This document shows positions 1 through 8,834 of a stretch of 64,000 bases of DNA, one piece after another. The notes below the pieces were generated by a model. The model made no database searches. It was not told the DNA's origin and worked only from the letters and a program-made list of their open reading frames with translations. The stretch lies in NCBI RefSeq assembly GCF_014201375.1, contig NZ_JACHDZ010000001.1, forward strand, positions 124,001 to 188,000. Reading direction: 5' to 3'. A program made the position numbers and the translations under genes. This DNA is from Tunturiibacter empetritectus. GTDB lineage: Bacteria > Acidobacteriota > Terriglobia > Terriglobales > Acidobacteriaceae. Numbering within the stretch: position 1 is the first letter of the stretch; every line of letters starts with the position of its first letter.

Positions 1-508
1 GGAGGTAGGAGACGGACTTTGCGTCGGGGGAGAACTTGGGGTCGTCGCCAGAGCCCTCGTGGGTGTCGACGATGAGGGCGCCGGTTCCGGCGGCGATGTC
101 ATAGAGCCAGAGACGGCCGCCGTTGTCGAGGAGGAGATGTTTGGAGTCGGCTGCCCAGAGGTAGGCGGACATGCCGTAGCGGGCGCGATGGTCTGCGTCT
201 TTCTCGTTGACGGCGGCGGCGGTGAGCTTGCTGAGCTGCTCGGCGGTGGCGAGGACGCTGGCGTGGCCGGTGGCGGCTTCGATCTGGACGATGTCGCCGG
301 TCTTGCCGGTGGTGTCGTCGTCGGAGGCGATGTAGGTGAGGAGCTTGCCGTCGGGGCTCCAGTCGATGCCGTGGGGCGGGGTGCCGGTGAGGTTTTTGTT
401 CGCATCGGCGATGGTGCGGAGGCCGGGGTCGGTGGCGGGTGTTGTCTGGGCGATGGCGCAGGTGGCGGAGAGGCCGAGAAGGAGTGCAGCTCGCAGAGGG
501 AGTGGCAT
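1..508 (-). CDS. Dipeptidyl-peptidase IV-like S9 family peptidase, N-terminal part (cut by window edge)
   Basis: The minus-strand frame is open from an ATG at 508 to the window start, giving about 169 residues of the N-terminus. It begins with a signal peptide (MPLPLRAALLLGLSATCAIAQ), then a beta-propeller-like region with the repeated pattern of S9 peptidases: 'DWSPDGK', an acidic stretch, 'LWAADSKHLLLDNGGRLWLYD' style blades, and 'DPKFSPDAKSVSYL'. This matches the N-terminal propeller of DPP-IV, a secreted serine peptidase that removes dipeptides. The catalytic hydrolase domain would lie outside the window, so catalytic residues cannot be checked. It sits about 100 bp downstream of the chlorite-dismutase-like gene on the same strand. 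Confidence 0.75.
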   Translation of the reverse strand, partial: MPLPLRAALLLGLSATCAIAQTTPATDPGLRTIADANKNLTGTPPHGIDWSPDGKLLTYIASDDDTTGKTGDIVQIEAATGHASVLATAEQLSKLTAAAVNEKDADHRARYGMSAYLWAADSKHLLLDNGGRLWLYDIAAGTGALIVDTHEGSGDDPKFSPDAKSVSYL

Positions 509-606
509 GGTTGGGACAAGTCTACAGAGAAGGCAGGCTTGGGCCAAAACTTCCCGCTTTGCGTCGGCTGTTTAGCCCTGTTGCGATAAGGTTGGCGGCG
601 TGAGGT

Positions 607-1161
607 TTATGCGCGGACGAGGCGGATGTCGATCTCGCGGTCGACGTATTGCCATTCTCTGGAGCTGCGGAGGCGGCTCACGAGTTTTTCGAAGATATCG
701 CAGTGCTCGGGGGCGTACTCGAACCAGGTGAGGAAGTCGAAGGGTTGGGCGAGGTCGCGGCTGTGGAGCAGGCGGCGCGCGATGGCGGGGAGATACTCGA
801 GGCCGATGCCTATGTGGCTGGATTGCTCTTCGAAGATGCTGCGGCGCTCGTCCTGGGGGAGATCCCACCAGTCTGCTGTCTTGCGAATGGGGATGAGCGC
901 GGCGCGTGTTGCCTGACGGCGGTGAAGGCCTTGCTGCTTTTGAAGGAGCGCGCCGGATTCGGATCGTTTGGTGTACCGGATGTGGCTGGTTACGCCACGC
1001 AGGGTCCAGAGGGGTGCTTCGACGGGGTCGAACTCGCAGCCTTCAAGGACGGTGAGTCTTTCTGCTGGTTGAAGACCGTCGCCGGCGACGCATTCGATTC
1101 GATCAATGCGCCAGGGGCCGGATGCTCCGGCGACGAATGAGACTAAGAGGGGTCTTGCCAT
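607..1161 (-). CDS. Chlorite dismutase family haem protein (short, lineage II type)
   Basis: 184 residues, the usual length of short chlorite dismutases. The C-terminal half carries the family pattern: Lys94, Trp98/Trp99, a histidine in 'EEQSSHIGIG' (His116) suited to be the proximal haem ligand, Arg129 thirteen residues later, and Glu169. The His-Arg spacing of 13 is that of known Clds (family knowledge), and the distal position is Arg, not the Gln typical of coproheme decarboxylase HemQ. True Clds split chlorite to chloride and O2; many relatives have other or unknown roles. GGGAG precedes the ATG by 5 nt. It lies 67 bp downstream of pyrG on the same strand, so it is probably cotranscribed. 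Family call firm, chlorite activity inferred. Confidence 0.8.
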   Translation of the reverse strand: MARPLLVSFVAGASGPWRIDRIECVAGDGLQPAERLTVLEGCEFDPVEAPLWTLRGVTSHIRYTKRSESGALLQKQQGLHRRQATRAALIPIRKTADWWDLPQDERRSIFEEQSSHIGIGLEYLPAIARRLLHSRDLAQPFDFLTWFEYAPEHCDIFEKLVSRLRSSREWQYVDREIDIRLVRA

Positions 1162-1210
1162 AACGCTCCCTGACAGGTGCGCATGGTTCGACTCCGGGCT
1201 CGGTTTTTGG

Positions 1211-1246
1211 TTACAGGGCTTCCAGGGGTTACAGGGCTTCCAGACT
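1211..1246. repeat. Tandem 18-bp duplication of the pyrG 3' end
   Basis: Two adjacent copies of an 18-bp unit (1211-1228 and 1229-1246) share ttacagggcttccag. Read on the minus strand each copy encodes the last pyrG residues LEAL plus a stop codon, so the gene end and stop are duplicated in tandem. Probably a slippage duplication with no coding effect. Confidence 0.7.
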
Positions 1247-2872
1247 GGAGGAGGTCGCGATCTCGTGGCGGATGGCGAGGCGGTTCTGGTAGCTTGCGGC
1301 GATGAAGTCGCGGAAGAGCGGGTGCGGCTCTAGCGGCTTGGATTTGAACTCGGGGTGGAACTGGCAGCCGAGGAAGAAGGGGTGGGTGGGGATCTCTACG
1401 ATCTCGACGTAGGTTGCGTCGGGCGTGGTGCCGGTGATGCGAAGACCGGCACCGGTGAGGATGGCCTCGTACTCGCGGTTGAACTCGTAGCGATGGCGGT
1501 GGCGCTCGCTGATCTCGGTCTTGCCGTAGGCGTGAGCGGCGAGGGAGTCGTGCTCCAGGACGCAGTCCCAGGCACCGAGGCGCATGGTGCCGCCCATCTC
1601 TTCGACGCCGGTGAGCTCGCGGAGTTTGTAGATGATGCGGTAGGGGGTGGCGGGGTCGAACTCGCCGGAGTTGGCGTCCTTGAGGCCGCAGACGTTGCGC
1701 GCGTACTCGATGCAGGCGGTCTGCATGCCGAGGCAGATGCCGAAGTAGGGGACGGCTTCCTCGCGGGCGTAGCGGATGGCGTTGAGCATGCCTTCGATGC
1801 CGCGCTTGCCGAAGCCGCCGGGGACGAGGATGCCGTCGAAGCCTTGAAGCTGGGCGGCGTAGTCGGGGGTTTCGAGACCTTCGGCTTCGAGCCAGGTGAC
1901 GCGGAGCTTGAGGTTGTGGGCGAGGGCGCCGTGGACGAGAGCTTCCTTGAGGGACTTGTAGGAGTCTTCGTACTCGACGTACTTGCCGACGATGGCGATG
2001 GAGACTTCGTCTTTGGGGTGGTAGGCGCGGCGGACGATGTCCTGCCAGCGGGAGAGGTCGGGGGTTTTGGCTTCGATGCGGAGGTACTTGAGTGCGAGGG
2101 TGTCTACGCCTTCGGCTGCGAAGGTGAGGGGGACCTCGTAGATGCTGGCGACGTCGCGGGCGGCGATGACGGCGGGCTCTTCGACGTTGCAGAAGAGGGC
2201 GATCTTGTTGCGCATCTCGCGGGGGACGGCGCGGTCGGAGCGGCAGAGGAGGATGTCGGGCTGGATACCGATGGAGAGCATCTCTTTGACGGAGTGCTGA
2301 GTGGGCTTGGTTTTTAGCTCCTGCGCGGCGGCGATCCAGGGGATGAGGGTGACGTGGACGAAGCAGGTGTTCTCGCGGCCGAGGTCCTGGCGCATCTGGC
2401 GGATGGCTTCGAGGAAGGGGAGGGATTCGATGTCGCCGACGGTGCCGCCGATTTCGACGATGGCTACTTCGCAGTCTGCGGCAACCTTGCGCATGGCGTT
2501 TTTAATCTCGTTGGTGACGTGCGGGATGACCTGGACGGTCTTGCCGAGATAGTCGCCGCGGCGCTCTTTGGTGATGATCTGCTCGTAGATGCGGCCGGTG
2601 GTGAGGTTGTTGTCGCGGGTGAGCCTGGCGTGGGTGAAGCGCTCGTAGTGGCCGAGGTCGAGGTCGGTCTCGGCGCCGTCGTCGGTGACGAAGACTTCGC
2701 CGTGCTGGAAGGGCGACATGGTGCCGGGATCAACGTTGAGATAGGGGTCAAACTTCATGAGGTTGACCTTGATGCCGCGGGCCTCTAAGAGACAGCCGAT
2801 AGAGGCTGCGGCGAGACCCTTGCCGAGCGAAGACACGACTCCGCCAGTTACAAAGATGTACTTTGCAGACAT
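1229..2872 (-). CDS. pyrG: CTP synthase
   Basis: 547 residues, the standard length. It makes CTP from UTP, ATP and glutamine in the cytosol. The N-terminal synthetase domain opens with [19 protein letters not shown], the CTP synthase signature with its P-loop; '[15 protein letters not shown]' follows. The C-terminal class I glutamine amidotransferase domain has '[10 protein letters not shown]', the nucleophile Cys in '[10 protein letters not shown]' and '[12 protein letters not shown]' with the His/Glu of the triad. The start at 2872 is chosen because the signature begins there and GAGG lies just upstream; a longer frame to 2953 would run through the promoter. Likely first gene of an operon with the chlorite-dismutase-like gene. 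Confidence 0.97.
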   Translation of the reverse strand: MSAKYIFVTGGVVSSLGKGLAAASIGCLLEARGIKVNLMKFDPYLNVDPGTMSPFQHGEVFVTDDGAETDLDLGHYERFTHARLTRDNNLTTGRIYEQIITKERRGDYLGKTVQVIPHVTNEIKNAMRKVAADCEVAIVEIGGTVGDIESLPFLEAIRQMRQDLGRENTCFVHVTLIPWIAAAQELKTKPTQHSVKEMLSIGIQPDILLCRSDRAVPREMRNKIALFCNVEEPAVIAARDVASIYEVPLTFAAEGVDTLALKYLRIEAKTPDLSRWQDIVRRAYHPKDEVSIAIVGKYVEYEDSYKSLKEALVHGALAHNLKLRVTWLEAEGLETPDYAAQLQGFDGILVPGGFGKRGIEGMLNAIRYAREEAVPYFGICLGMQTACIEYARNVCGLKDANSGEFDPATPYRIIYKLRELTGVEEMGGTMRLGAWDCVLEHDSLAAHAYGKTEISERHRHRYEFNREYEAILTGAGLRITGTTPDATYVEIVEIPTHPFFLGCQFHPEFKSKPLEPHPLFRDFIAASYQNRLAIRHEIATSSSLEAL

Positions 2873-2924
2873 GTCCGCGACCTCTTTATATGTATTTGAA
2901 ATTTGTGCAGGATGGGCACGGTTA

Positions 2925-2953
2925 AGTATCGCAGGGTCCGGGCCGGGAAGCAA
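2925..2953 (-). promoter_or_regulatory. Candidate sigma-70 promoter of pyrG
   Basis: On the minus strand a -35 box TTGCTT (2953-2948) and a -10 box GATACT (2930-2925) are separated by exactly 17 bp. This would place the transcript start near 2918, leaving a leader of about 45 nt before the pyrG ATG at 2872. Matches are 4-5 of 6 at each box, so this is a prediction. Confidence 0.45.
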
Positions 2954-3025
2954 TGGGTTGACTTTTTAGGGGGAAGTCAGGTTGAGTCGTGAGATTTTTT
3001 TTGGAGTCAGGCGAACGCGATTCTT

Positions 3026-4207
3026 CTATTTTCCGGGGAGGGGAGTCTTCGGGATGCCGCGTGAGAGCTTCTTGACGAGGAACTCCTGAATGAGGGAGGA
3101 GGCTGCGCCTGAGGCGGTGTCGATGAGCCCGTTTCTGATGGTGAGTCCTGCTCCGTTGCGATCGCTGGACGGGTAGTAGAGGTTGGAGATGCCTGCGGAG
3201 GCGAAGTTGCCGAGGATGAAGGAGTAGTTGGGTTGCCAGTGGCCGTTGTCTCCTTTGCAGATGAAGGCAGTGGACATGGCATAGAGAGCACGCGAGCGAA
3301 TGGTTCCGGTGCCTTTGTAGAAGTAGCGCGGGTCCTGATGGAAGACGGAGGGAAGGATCGCGTTGCCGAGGATGTTGCCGATGAAGCCGTCGCCGTAGGA
3401 GGCTCCGAAGCGCTTGAAGTAGCCTGCGGTGCCTTGGCCGTAACCGCTGAAGGTGTCCTGAGACTGCTCGGTACCTGCGATGATTGCGGGGATGGCGAAG
3501 GAGACGGGATCGTAGGCGGTTCTCCAGGCCAGGCGGAACTTCTGGCCGGAGCTTAGTGGCACTGCGTCCCAGTTGTAGGATACGTAGAAGTTTGGGAAGA
3601 CGCCAAGGACGCGCTGTTTTTCTTCGAGCGATACCTGCTCCTCGGCGATGTCGTGGCGTGTGAAGTTTACATCGACGTTTGTCATGGCAGAGGACATCTG
3701 CAGCGAGATGTTTGGCAGCTCGTACAGTTGGCCTTTTTGCAGGACAAGGGATGGGGATACCCAGTTCGCAAAGCCTGCTGAGATGACCGCTACCTTGAAG
3801 GTGCCGGGGTTGACTGCGGTGAAGCTGAAGGAGCCGGTTGCGTCGGTCGAGAGGGTGCGTTGGGGCCTGGAGTCGAGGAATTGGATCGAGACGAGAGCGC
3901 CTTCGACCTGGGCTCCGCTGGGGTCTAAGACGGTGCCGCTGATGCTGCCGGCGGGTTGCTGGTCGGATGAGATGAAATTGGCGGATTGCTGTTCGGGTGC
4001 TTCTGGCAGTTCGTCGTCCGGGGGGGCGGGGAGGGGGGCGAGGGTGGCGATCTGCGGGATTGTGGTTGTTGGCGTTGAGGTGATTGGCCGCGAGGGCGAT
4101 GTGAGGTTGGATTGGCGGGAGAGCGTCTGCGCGTGAGCATACGGGCTGAGCATTGAGAACAGCAAGGTGGTCAGCAGAAGGGGGCCCGGATTACGCAAAT
4201 CATGCAT
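3026..4207 (-). CDS. Secreted carboxypeptidase regulatory-like domain protein
   Basis: About 393 residues from the ATG at 4207, chosen because a signal peptide starts there (MHDLRNPGPLLLTTLLFSML, ending in AHA-Q). A low-complexity Ser/Thr/Pro region follows, then one carboxypeptidase-regulatory/Cna-B-like beta-sandwich (about residues 85-165: 'SISGTVLDPSGAQVEGALVSI ... TGSFSFTAVNPGTFKVAV'). The C-terminal half ('FRLAWRTAYDPVSF', 'FHQDPRYFYKGTG') is a conserved block I cannot assign. Acidobacteria carry many such secreted proteins, often in front of TonB-dependent barrels; this one lacks a barrel. Probably periplasmic or outer-membrane associated; function unknown. Confidence 0.75.
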   Translation of the reverse strand: MHDLRNPGPLLLTTLLFSMLSPYAHAQTLSRQSNLTSPSRPITSTPTTTIPQIATLAPLPAPPDDELPEAPEQQSANFISSDQQPAGSISGTVLDPSGAQVEGALVSIQFLDSRPQRTLSTDATGSFSFTAVNPGTFKVAVISAGFANWVSPSLVLQKGQLYELPNISLQMSSAMTNVDVNFTRHDIAEEQVSLEEKQRVLGVFPNFYVSYNWDAVPLSSGQKFRLAWRTAYDPVSFAIPAIIAGTEQSQDTFSGYGQGTAGYFKRFGASYGDGFIGNILGNAILPSVFHQDPRYFYKGTGTIRSRALYAMSTAFICKGDNGHWQPNYSFILGNFASAGISNLYYPSSDRNGAGLTIRNGLIDTASGAASSLIQEFLVKKLSRGIPKTPLPGK

Positions 4208-4483
4208 ATCAGCGATGTTTCCAATTGTAGATGTCCACGCTCGATGTTTCACGGGAGGTGCGAGTGTGGGAGCCGATCTTGCTGACGGGATTGATCTTCC
4301 TAATCTTCTTGATCTTCGCTCTTGAATCTGCGATCCCGCAATCACCCATCGGTCCGATCACCTGGATTGGCCGGACGGGAGCTGTTGTTGCATTGGATTC
4401 AATATCACTCTTAGAGTTTGCAACCATCGGATGGTTGCAACGGTATGGTTCTTATTTTTAGAGGAGTATTGCGTCGGGGTTTT

Positions 4484-5143
4484 TTACAAGGTGTTGATGT
4501 CTTTGGGCTCCAGGACGGGGCGAGGGAAGCCGTGTTTGGCGACCAGAAGCATGGCGCGGCCTACCTGTTCGGTGGTGCCGACCTGCGCGGGGAAGGCTCG
4601 TCGCATGAGGGGGAGGATCGGCGTCAGGACGGAGTAGAAGATACGGTACGACTTCGTTTTGGAGACGATGCCGTGGAGCGGCTGGATGAATCCGATGCGG
4701 AACATGTAGGCAGCTTTGAAAGGAAGTTTGAGGATGTCGTTTTCGGTTTTGCCTTTGACGCGAGCCCACATGGTGCGACCGCGTTCGGTGCCGTCGGTTC
4801 CGGATCCTGAGACGTAGAGGAATGTCATGGAGGGGTTGAGCTTTGCCAGGGTTGTTGCAGCGGCGAGGGCGAGGTCGTGGGTGACGTGGGTGTACTGTGC
4901 CTCGGACATGCCGGCAGAGGTGACGCCGAGACAGAAGAAGCAGGCGTCGTAGCCGGTGAGGTCGGCTTCGATGGTGGAGTAATCGAAGAGATCCTTGTGA
5001 ACGAGTTCGCGGAGCTTGGCGTGATGCTGGCCGGTTGGGCTGCGGCCGATGGTGAGGACCTGCTTTACGTCGGGGTCCAGCAGACACTCGCGTAGAGCGC
5101 TCTGGCCGACCATGCCAGTTGCGCCGAAGAGGATCACGTTCAT
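4484..5143 (-). CDS. NAD(P)-binding Rossmann-fold protein (atypical short-chain/epimerase family)
   Basis: 219 residues from the ATG at 5143, where MNVILFGATGMVGQSALREC gives the dinucleotide-binding GxTGxxG motif; CTGAGGG 8 nt upstream is a good ribosome site, so the longer frame to 5230 is rejected. Other blocks, 'YDACFFCLGVTSAGMSEAQYTHVTHDLALAAA' in part and 'FLYVSGSGTDGTERGRTMWARVKGKTEN', are those of NAD(P)H-binding epimerase-like proteins, with a Ser and a WARVKGKTE helix in place of the usual YxxxK. Substrate unknown. Monocistronic or loosely linked to the ankyrin gene upstream on the same strand. Confidence 0.75.
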   Translation of the reverse strand: MNVILFGATGMVGQSALRECLLDPDVKQVLTIGRSPTGQHHAKLRELVHKDLFDYSTIEADLTGYDACFFCLGVTSAGMSEAQYTHVTHDLALAAATTLAKLNPSMTFLYVSGSGTDGTERGRTMWARVKGKTENDILKLPFKAAYMFRIGFIQPLHGIVSKTKSYRIFYSVLTPILPLMRRAFPAQVGTTEQVGRAMLLVAKHGFPRPVLEPKDINTL

Positions 5144-5267
5144 CGGGTTGCCCTCAGTTTGAGTGCGCGCAGTTGTGGATGCGGCGCGGATCATCGACGT
5201 TAGTGGTGCGGATTGCGTCGATGGTTCCATGCTACAGGTGTGTGGTTCGAGGGATGGTGATTTGCTG

Positions 5268-7127
5268 CTAATGGGACTGCAAGACTGGGGACGGTGGGTT
5301 GAGGATGTTCGGTTTGGTGGGGCCGAGCTCTACGATCGAGAGCTGGCCGTCGGTGAGCAACTCGTCGCCGGTTGCGTTGGCGGTCTTCTTGGGGGCGTGC
5401 GGGCGGTCGACCAGCGCGTAGGAGGTTGCGGTGCCGGAGTAGAGGAGATCGGTTTCAATCCATTCGCGTTCGCGATCGACGTGGGGATCGATGCGGTGGG
5501 ACCACTTTGTCTTCGCTTTTGCGGTTGAGATGGCGATGTCGTGGGTGGCGGCTCCGATCCAGACGTCGCGTCCCTGATAGGTTCCGGGCTCCTTCCAGAT
5601 GCGGATGTGATGCCGCTTGGCAAAGGTGTCGAGGGACTTTTGAAAGACGAGATCTGGCGGTTTGCCGTTGATGGTTAGGAGAGACACGGGAGCGTTGGTG
5701 TACCCGGCGCCGCGAATGGTCGCCTGGACGGACTTTGCTGCAGAGCCCATGCTGAGGGAGTCCGCCTCGAACCATCCTGACTCCTTAAAGGCTGCTTCGA
5801 GTTGTTGCCGGGAGCCGAGGAACATGAGATTGGTTACGTCGGAGGGCTTGTTGTCTTTGGTGTAGACGCGTAGAGGGGCCGCGGTAACGAGCGCCTTGAG
5901 CGGTGCATCGACCGGCAGTACGGGCCAGCCTGACCAGGTGTCGCGGGTCTTCAGCATGGAGGGCCGGACGACCTGGATCTGCAGGTCGGTTCCTGCGGGG
6001 AAGAGAATCTCGCGTCGAATGGAAAGGCCGTAGACCGCGGAGACGCCTTTGATGGTGTATCCCGCGATGGGATTGACCATGCTGAGACCGGCGAGAGCGA
6101 TGGATCCTTTGGTGGAGGCGTGAGGCTGGATGATGCCGAGGATCTCGTTGTTGCGGACGGTCTCGCGGGCGTTATCGACATCGAGGACTCGTGCGTAGAG
6201 TGGCGAGCGTGTGCCGTCGGCGTGAATGATGTTGGAGAAGTCGAGGACAAGGCGCGGGCGAGAGTATTTGTCGGGAGCTTTTTGCGCGAAGAGGACGGTT
6301 GCCTGAACCTTCGTGCCGGGGGCGATGACGAGTTCTCCGTTGGGGCAGGCGATATTTTCTCCGCTCTTGCAGAGGGGATAGGTGACGGTGCCTTCTACGG
6401 GGTCGCCGGTGCGGGAGTGTTCGCTGTAGACGGGGCCGTTGAGGCGGACGCTCAGGGTTTGGCCGGGGGCGAGATCGGCTTTTCTTGACTGCGCTACGCT
6501 GGCGGCGATGGTGTGCGGCATGTCGCCGTTTTCCTGATTGAAGAAGTGGAAGAAGGCGGTGAGAAATCCGCTGGTTGCACCGTTTTCTATCAGCAGGGTC
6601 TGGATCTCGAAGTTTGGGGAGTAGAGGAGGTAGTCGAGCGCGGTGTCGTTGTAGATGTCTTCGCGATTGATCTCTACGCCGTGTTGGATGAGCTGGTCTG
6701 CGATGCCTTCGTAAGCCACGATGATCTTCGGCTTGATGTTGTAGCTGGAGCCGAAGATGGTCCAGTGAAGCGCGGTGCGGCCGTACTGGTCGGTTGCTTT
6801 GACGTCGGCTCCGTCTGCGATTAGTTTTTTGGCTTCGGTGAGCCGGTCGAGGATGGGCTGCTCCTTGGTTTCGCGGGTGGCCTGGTAGAGCTTTTGAATG
6901 AGCGGTGAGGTGTGCGAGAGGTCGAGGGTTACGGCGGCAGTGTCCAGCTCGTCGTCCGGTGTCTCCTGGGTGTCGACGGTAGCCTCGGCGGCTTCGGGCG
7001 GCGATTGTTGATCTGCTTGAGCTGATGGTGCTGGCTGGCTCTGGGCAATCGCTTGAACTCCCGACGCGGGTCCGAGAGTTAGGAATATTCCAAGGAGAAA
7101 GAGCGGTGCTCTCGATGCGCTTGGCAT
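5268..7127 (-). CDS. Exported ankyrin-repeat protein with LssY-like C-terminal domain
   Basis: 619 residues. A signal peptide (MPSASRAPLFLLGIFLTLGP, ending near VQA-IA) is followed by an acidic Gln/Pro-rich linker and two to three ankyrin repeats (about 90-185: 'GADVKATDQYGRTALHWTIFG', 'IYNDTALDYLLYS'). A beta-rich middle region (about 215-390) contains 'LSVRLNGPVYSEHSRTGDPVEGTV' style sequence. The last 160 residues ('DVTNLMFLGSRQQLEAAFKESGW ... RHHIRIWKEPGTYQGRDVWIGAATHD') resemble the LssY C-terminal domain found after PAP2/DedA proteins. Probably periplasmic. The fusion of ankyrin repeats with LssY_C suggests a scaffold, but the function is unknown. Confidence 0.7.
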   Translation of the reverse strand: MPSASRAPLFLLGIFLTLGPASGVQAIAQSQPAPSAQADQQSPPEAAEATVDTQETPDDELDTAAVTLDLSHTSPLIQKLYQATRETKEQPILDRLTEAKKLIADGADVKATDQYGRTALHWTIFGSSYNIKPKIIVAYEGIADQLIQHGVEINREDIYNDTALDYLLYSPNFEIQTLLIENGATSGFLTAFFHFFNQENGDMPHTIAASVAQSRKADLAPGQTLSVRLNGPVYSEHSRTGDPVEGTVTYPLCKSGENIACPNGELVIAPGTKVQATVLFAQKAPDKYSRPRLVLDFSNIIHADGTRSPLYARVLDVDNARETVRNNEILGIIQPHASTKGSIALAGLSMVNPIAGYTIKGVSAVYGLSIRREILFPAGTDLQIQVVRPSMLKTRDTWSGWPVLPVDAPLKALVTAAPLRVYTKDNKPSDVTNLMFLGSRQQLEAAFKESGWFEADSLSMGSAAKSVQATIRGAGYTNAPVSLLTINGKPPDLVFQKSLDTFAKRHHIRIWKEPGTYQGRDVWIGAATHDIAISTAKAKTKWSHRIDPHVDREREWIETDLLYSGTATSYALVDRPHAPKKTANATGDELLTDGQLSIVELGPTKPNILNPPSPVLQSH

Positions 7128-7256
7128 TTGTGACCTCTGATTTTCAGGGGGCCCGTATCTGAGTGTGGAACAGGGAAGAGTTGGCGTAAGGACAGCGGTT
7201 CCAAAGCCACGTATTCTAGTCGGAGATGGTGGCTGAAATCATATACGAGAGGACGG

Positions 7257-7709
7257 ATGACAGCTACGGTGTGGATTGATCTTCAGGCTTGGGCGATGCG
7301 CAGGCTGGATTCTCTGAGTGTCCGTCGCGAAGGGGGGCCTGCTCATCTTGTGACGGGCGAGCAGGGCGAACGGGAGGCTCTGTTCCATCTGCGGAAGTTG
7401 GGGTACACGGTCGTAGCGCAGAGGTGGAAGACGGCGAAGGTGTGGGGGGATATCGACCTGGTGGGGTGGGATGGGCCAACGTTGTGCTTTGTCGAGGTGA
7501 AGGCGCGCGGTGCTAGGGATGGGATGACGGCGGAGTCGGCCGTGGACCGGGACAAGCGAGAGATGCTGCGGAGGATGGCGCGGGCTTATCTGAAGGGATT
7601 TCCGGAGAAGCTGAGGGGCGATGTTCCAGTGCGGTTCGATGTGGTGTCGGTATACTTGCTGCCAACTGGAACTGAGTTCGAAGTGTACAAGGGAGCGTTT
7701 GGATGGTGA
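7257..7709 (+). CDS. yraN: YraN / UPF0102 family endonuclease-like protein
   Basis: 150 residues, slightly long for the family because of a 30-residue N-terminal extension. The core 'GEQGEREALFHLRKLGYTVVAQRW' followed by 'GDIDLVGWDGPTLCFVEVKAR' is diagnostic: the E, D and ExK residues form the Holliday-junction-resolvase-like nuclease pocket. The family is universal but poorly understood; a nuclease role is inferred from fold. The stop overlaps the start of the DinB-like gene by 7 bp, so translation is probably coupled. Confidence 0.85.
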   Translation: MTATVWIDLQAWAMRRLDSLSVRREGGPAHLVTGEQGEREALFHLRKLGYTVVAQRWKTAKVWGDIDLVGWDGPTLCFVEVKARGARDGMTAESAVDRDKREMLRRMARAYLKGFPEKLRGDVPVRFDVVSVYLLPTGTEFEVYKGAFGW

Positions 7710-8236
7710 TGTATGCACAGGAGTCAGATGCTGCGCTGCTGGATTCAGCCGAGTTGAGCGAGCGGCTTGCGACGGTGCTGCGTGAGTGGATGCCGGGGCT
7801 GGTGACACTCTCCGAGGCTGAGGCGAGCGTGCCGGAGCGACCGGGCAAGTGGAGCGCGAAGCAGGTGATCGGGCATCTTATCGATTCAGCGGTGAATAAC
7901 CTGGGGAGAGTTGTTCGATTACAGATTGAGCCGGGACAGAGCGAGTCAGGGTATGAGCAGGTGGAGTGGGTAAACCTGCAGCACTACGCCGAACGCGAGT
8001 GGGCGCAGGTGCTGGCGCTTTGGTTTGCACTGAATGAGCATATGGCGTGGACGGTTCGACATATTGAAAAATCGAGTCTGAGAAGCGTCGGGTTGATTGA
8101 AGGGGAGTCGTTGACGCTTGGGTTCCTGATCGAGGACTACGTCGCACATATGCAGCATCACTTGCGACTGATGAAGGTATGGCTGGGAGCCGGCGATAAG
8201 GTGGGGTCGTCCGAAATGGACGGGGCCGGTGTCTAA
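7703..8236 (+). CDS. DinB family / putative metal-dependent hydrolase
   Basis: 177 residues with the four-helix DinB/YfiT bundle pattern: 'ERPGKWSAKQVIGHLIDSAVNNLGRVVRLQ' holds the first metal-binding His, and 'IEDYVAHMQHHLRLM' the paired C-terminal histidines. Such proteins bind Zn or Ni, and some are bacillithiol or mycothiol transferases; the substrate here cannot be told. It overlaps yraN and reads in the same direction; the ATG at 7703 is followed by a second in-frame ATG at 7709. Confidence 0.8.
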   Translation: MVMYAQESDAALLDSAELSERLATVLREWMPGLVTLSEAEASVPERPGKWSAKQVIGHLIDSAVNNLGRVVRLQIEPGQSESGYEQVEWVNLQHYAEREWAQVLALWFALNEHMAWTVRHIEKSSLRSVGLIEGESLTLGFLIEDYVAHMQHHLRLMKVWLGAGDKVGSSEMDGAGV

Positions 8237-8290
8237 TAAATTTGATCTGTTTTTGATCTACTTGTTTTTGACCCACAAGGATGAGGAACT

Positions 8291-8785
8291 ATGACACTGC
8301 TGAATGCACCGGAATTCGACAACCGCCGCGAGACACGAAACCGTAATTTGTTGATCGCTTCCGGTGTTCTGATTGCGCTGTTGGTCGTATCGGGGATGGG
8401 TGGATTCCTGTTGGGACATGGGTGGTTCTTTTCGAATCTTCCGGCCGAGCATAAGGTAAGCAACTTCTTCAGCGCTCTGGAGGCGCAGGACTATGGCAAG
8501 GCGTTTGCGATTTATACAAACGACCCGGACTGGGAGCAACATCCCGAACGCCATGTGGACTATCCGCTGAAGAGATTTACCGAAGACTGGACGACGGCGA
8601 GCCCTGTAGGTGGACCGATTCGTTCTCATCACGTGGATATTTCGAAGACCGATGGGACGGGGGCGTTTGGAAGCGGGATCATTGTCGCAGTGCGGGTGAA
8701 TGGCGACCATAAGATTTTTATGTGGTACGAGCGCAAGGATGGAACGCTGACGGAACCGGCGCCGCATGAGCTTCAGTACGACTGA
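8291..8785 (+). CDS. Hypothetical single-pass membrane protein
   Basis: 164 residues. A short basic N-terminus is followed by one transmembrane helix (about 21-43, 'LLIASGVLIALLVVSGMGGFLLG') and an extracytoplasmic domain. The domain begins 'KVSNFFSALEAQDYGKAFAIYTNDPDWEQHPE', a helix-turn pattern seen in small NTF2/DUF4878-like folds, and ends 'HKIFMWYERKDGTLTEPAPHELQYD'. GGATGAGG lies just before the ATG. I do not recognise a named family; probably a membrane-anchored NTF2-like protein. Confidence 0.65.
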   Translation: MTLLNAPEFDNRRETRNRNLLIASGVLIALLVVSGMGGFLLGHGWFFSNLPAEHKVSNFFSALEAQDYGKAFAIYTNDPDWEQHPERHVDYPLKRFTEDWTTASPVGGPIRSHHVDISKTDGTGAFGSGIIVAVRVNGDHKIFMWYERKDGTLTEPAPHELQYD

Positions 8786-8834
8786 TGTGGCCGTTAAGCT
8801 CATACCGCTTCGCGCAGCCTGGATTTTTGCTCTT

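Noticed and set aside
1355-2317. Long plus-strand frame opposite pyrG (320 aa)
   Set aside because: Gly/Ala/Val/Asp-rich antisense of a clear CTP synthase gene, a common GC-rich shadow.
4231-4461. 76-aa plus-strand frame with a hydrophobic stretch
   Set aside because: No ribosome site and no similarity; lies mainly in the leader of a minus-strand gene.
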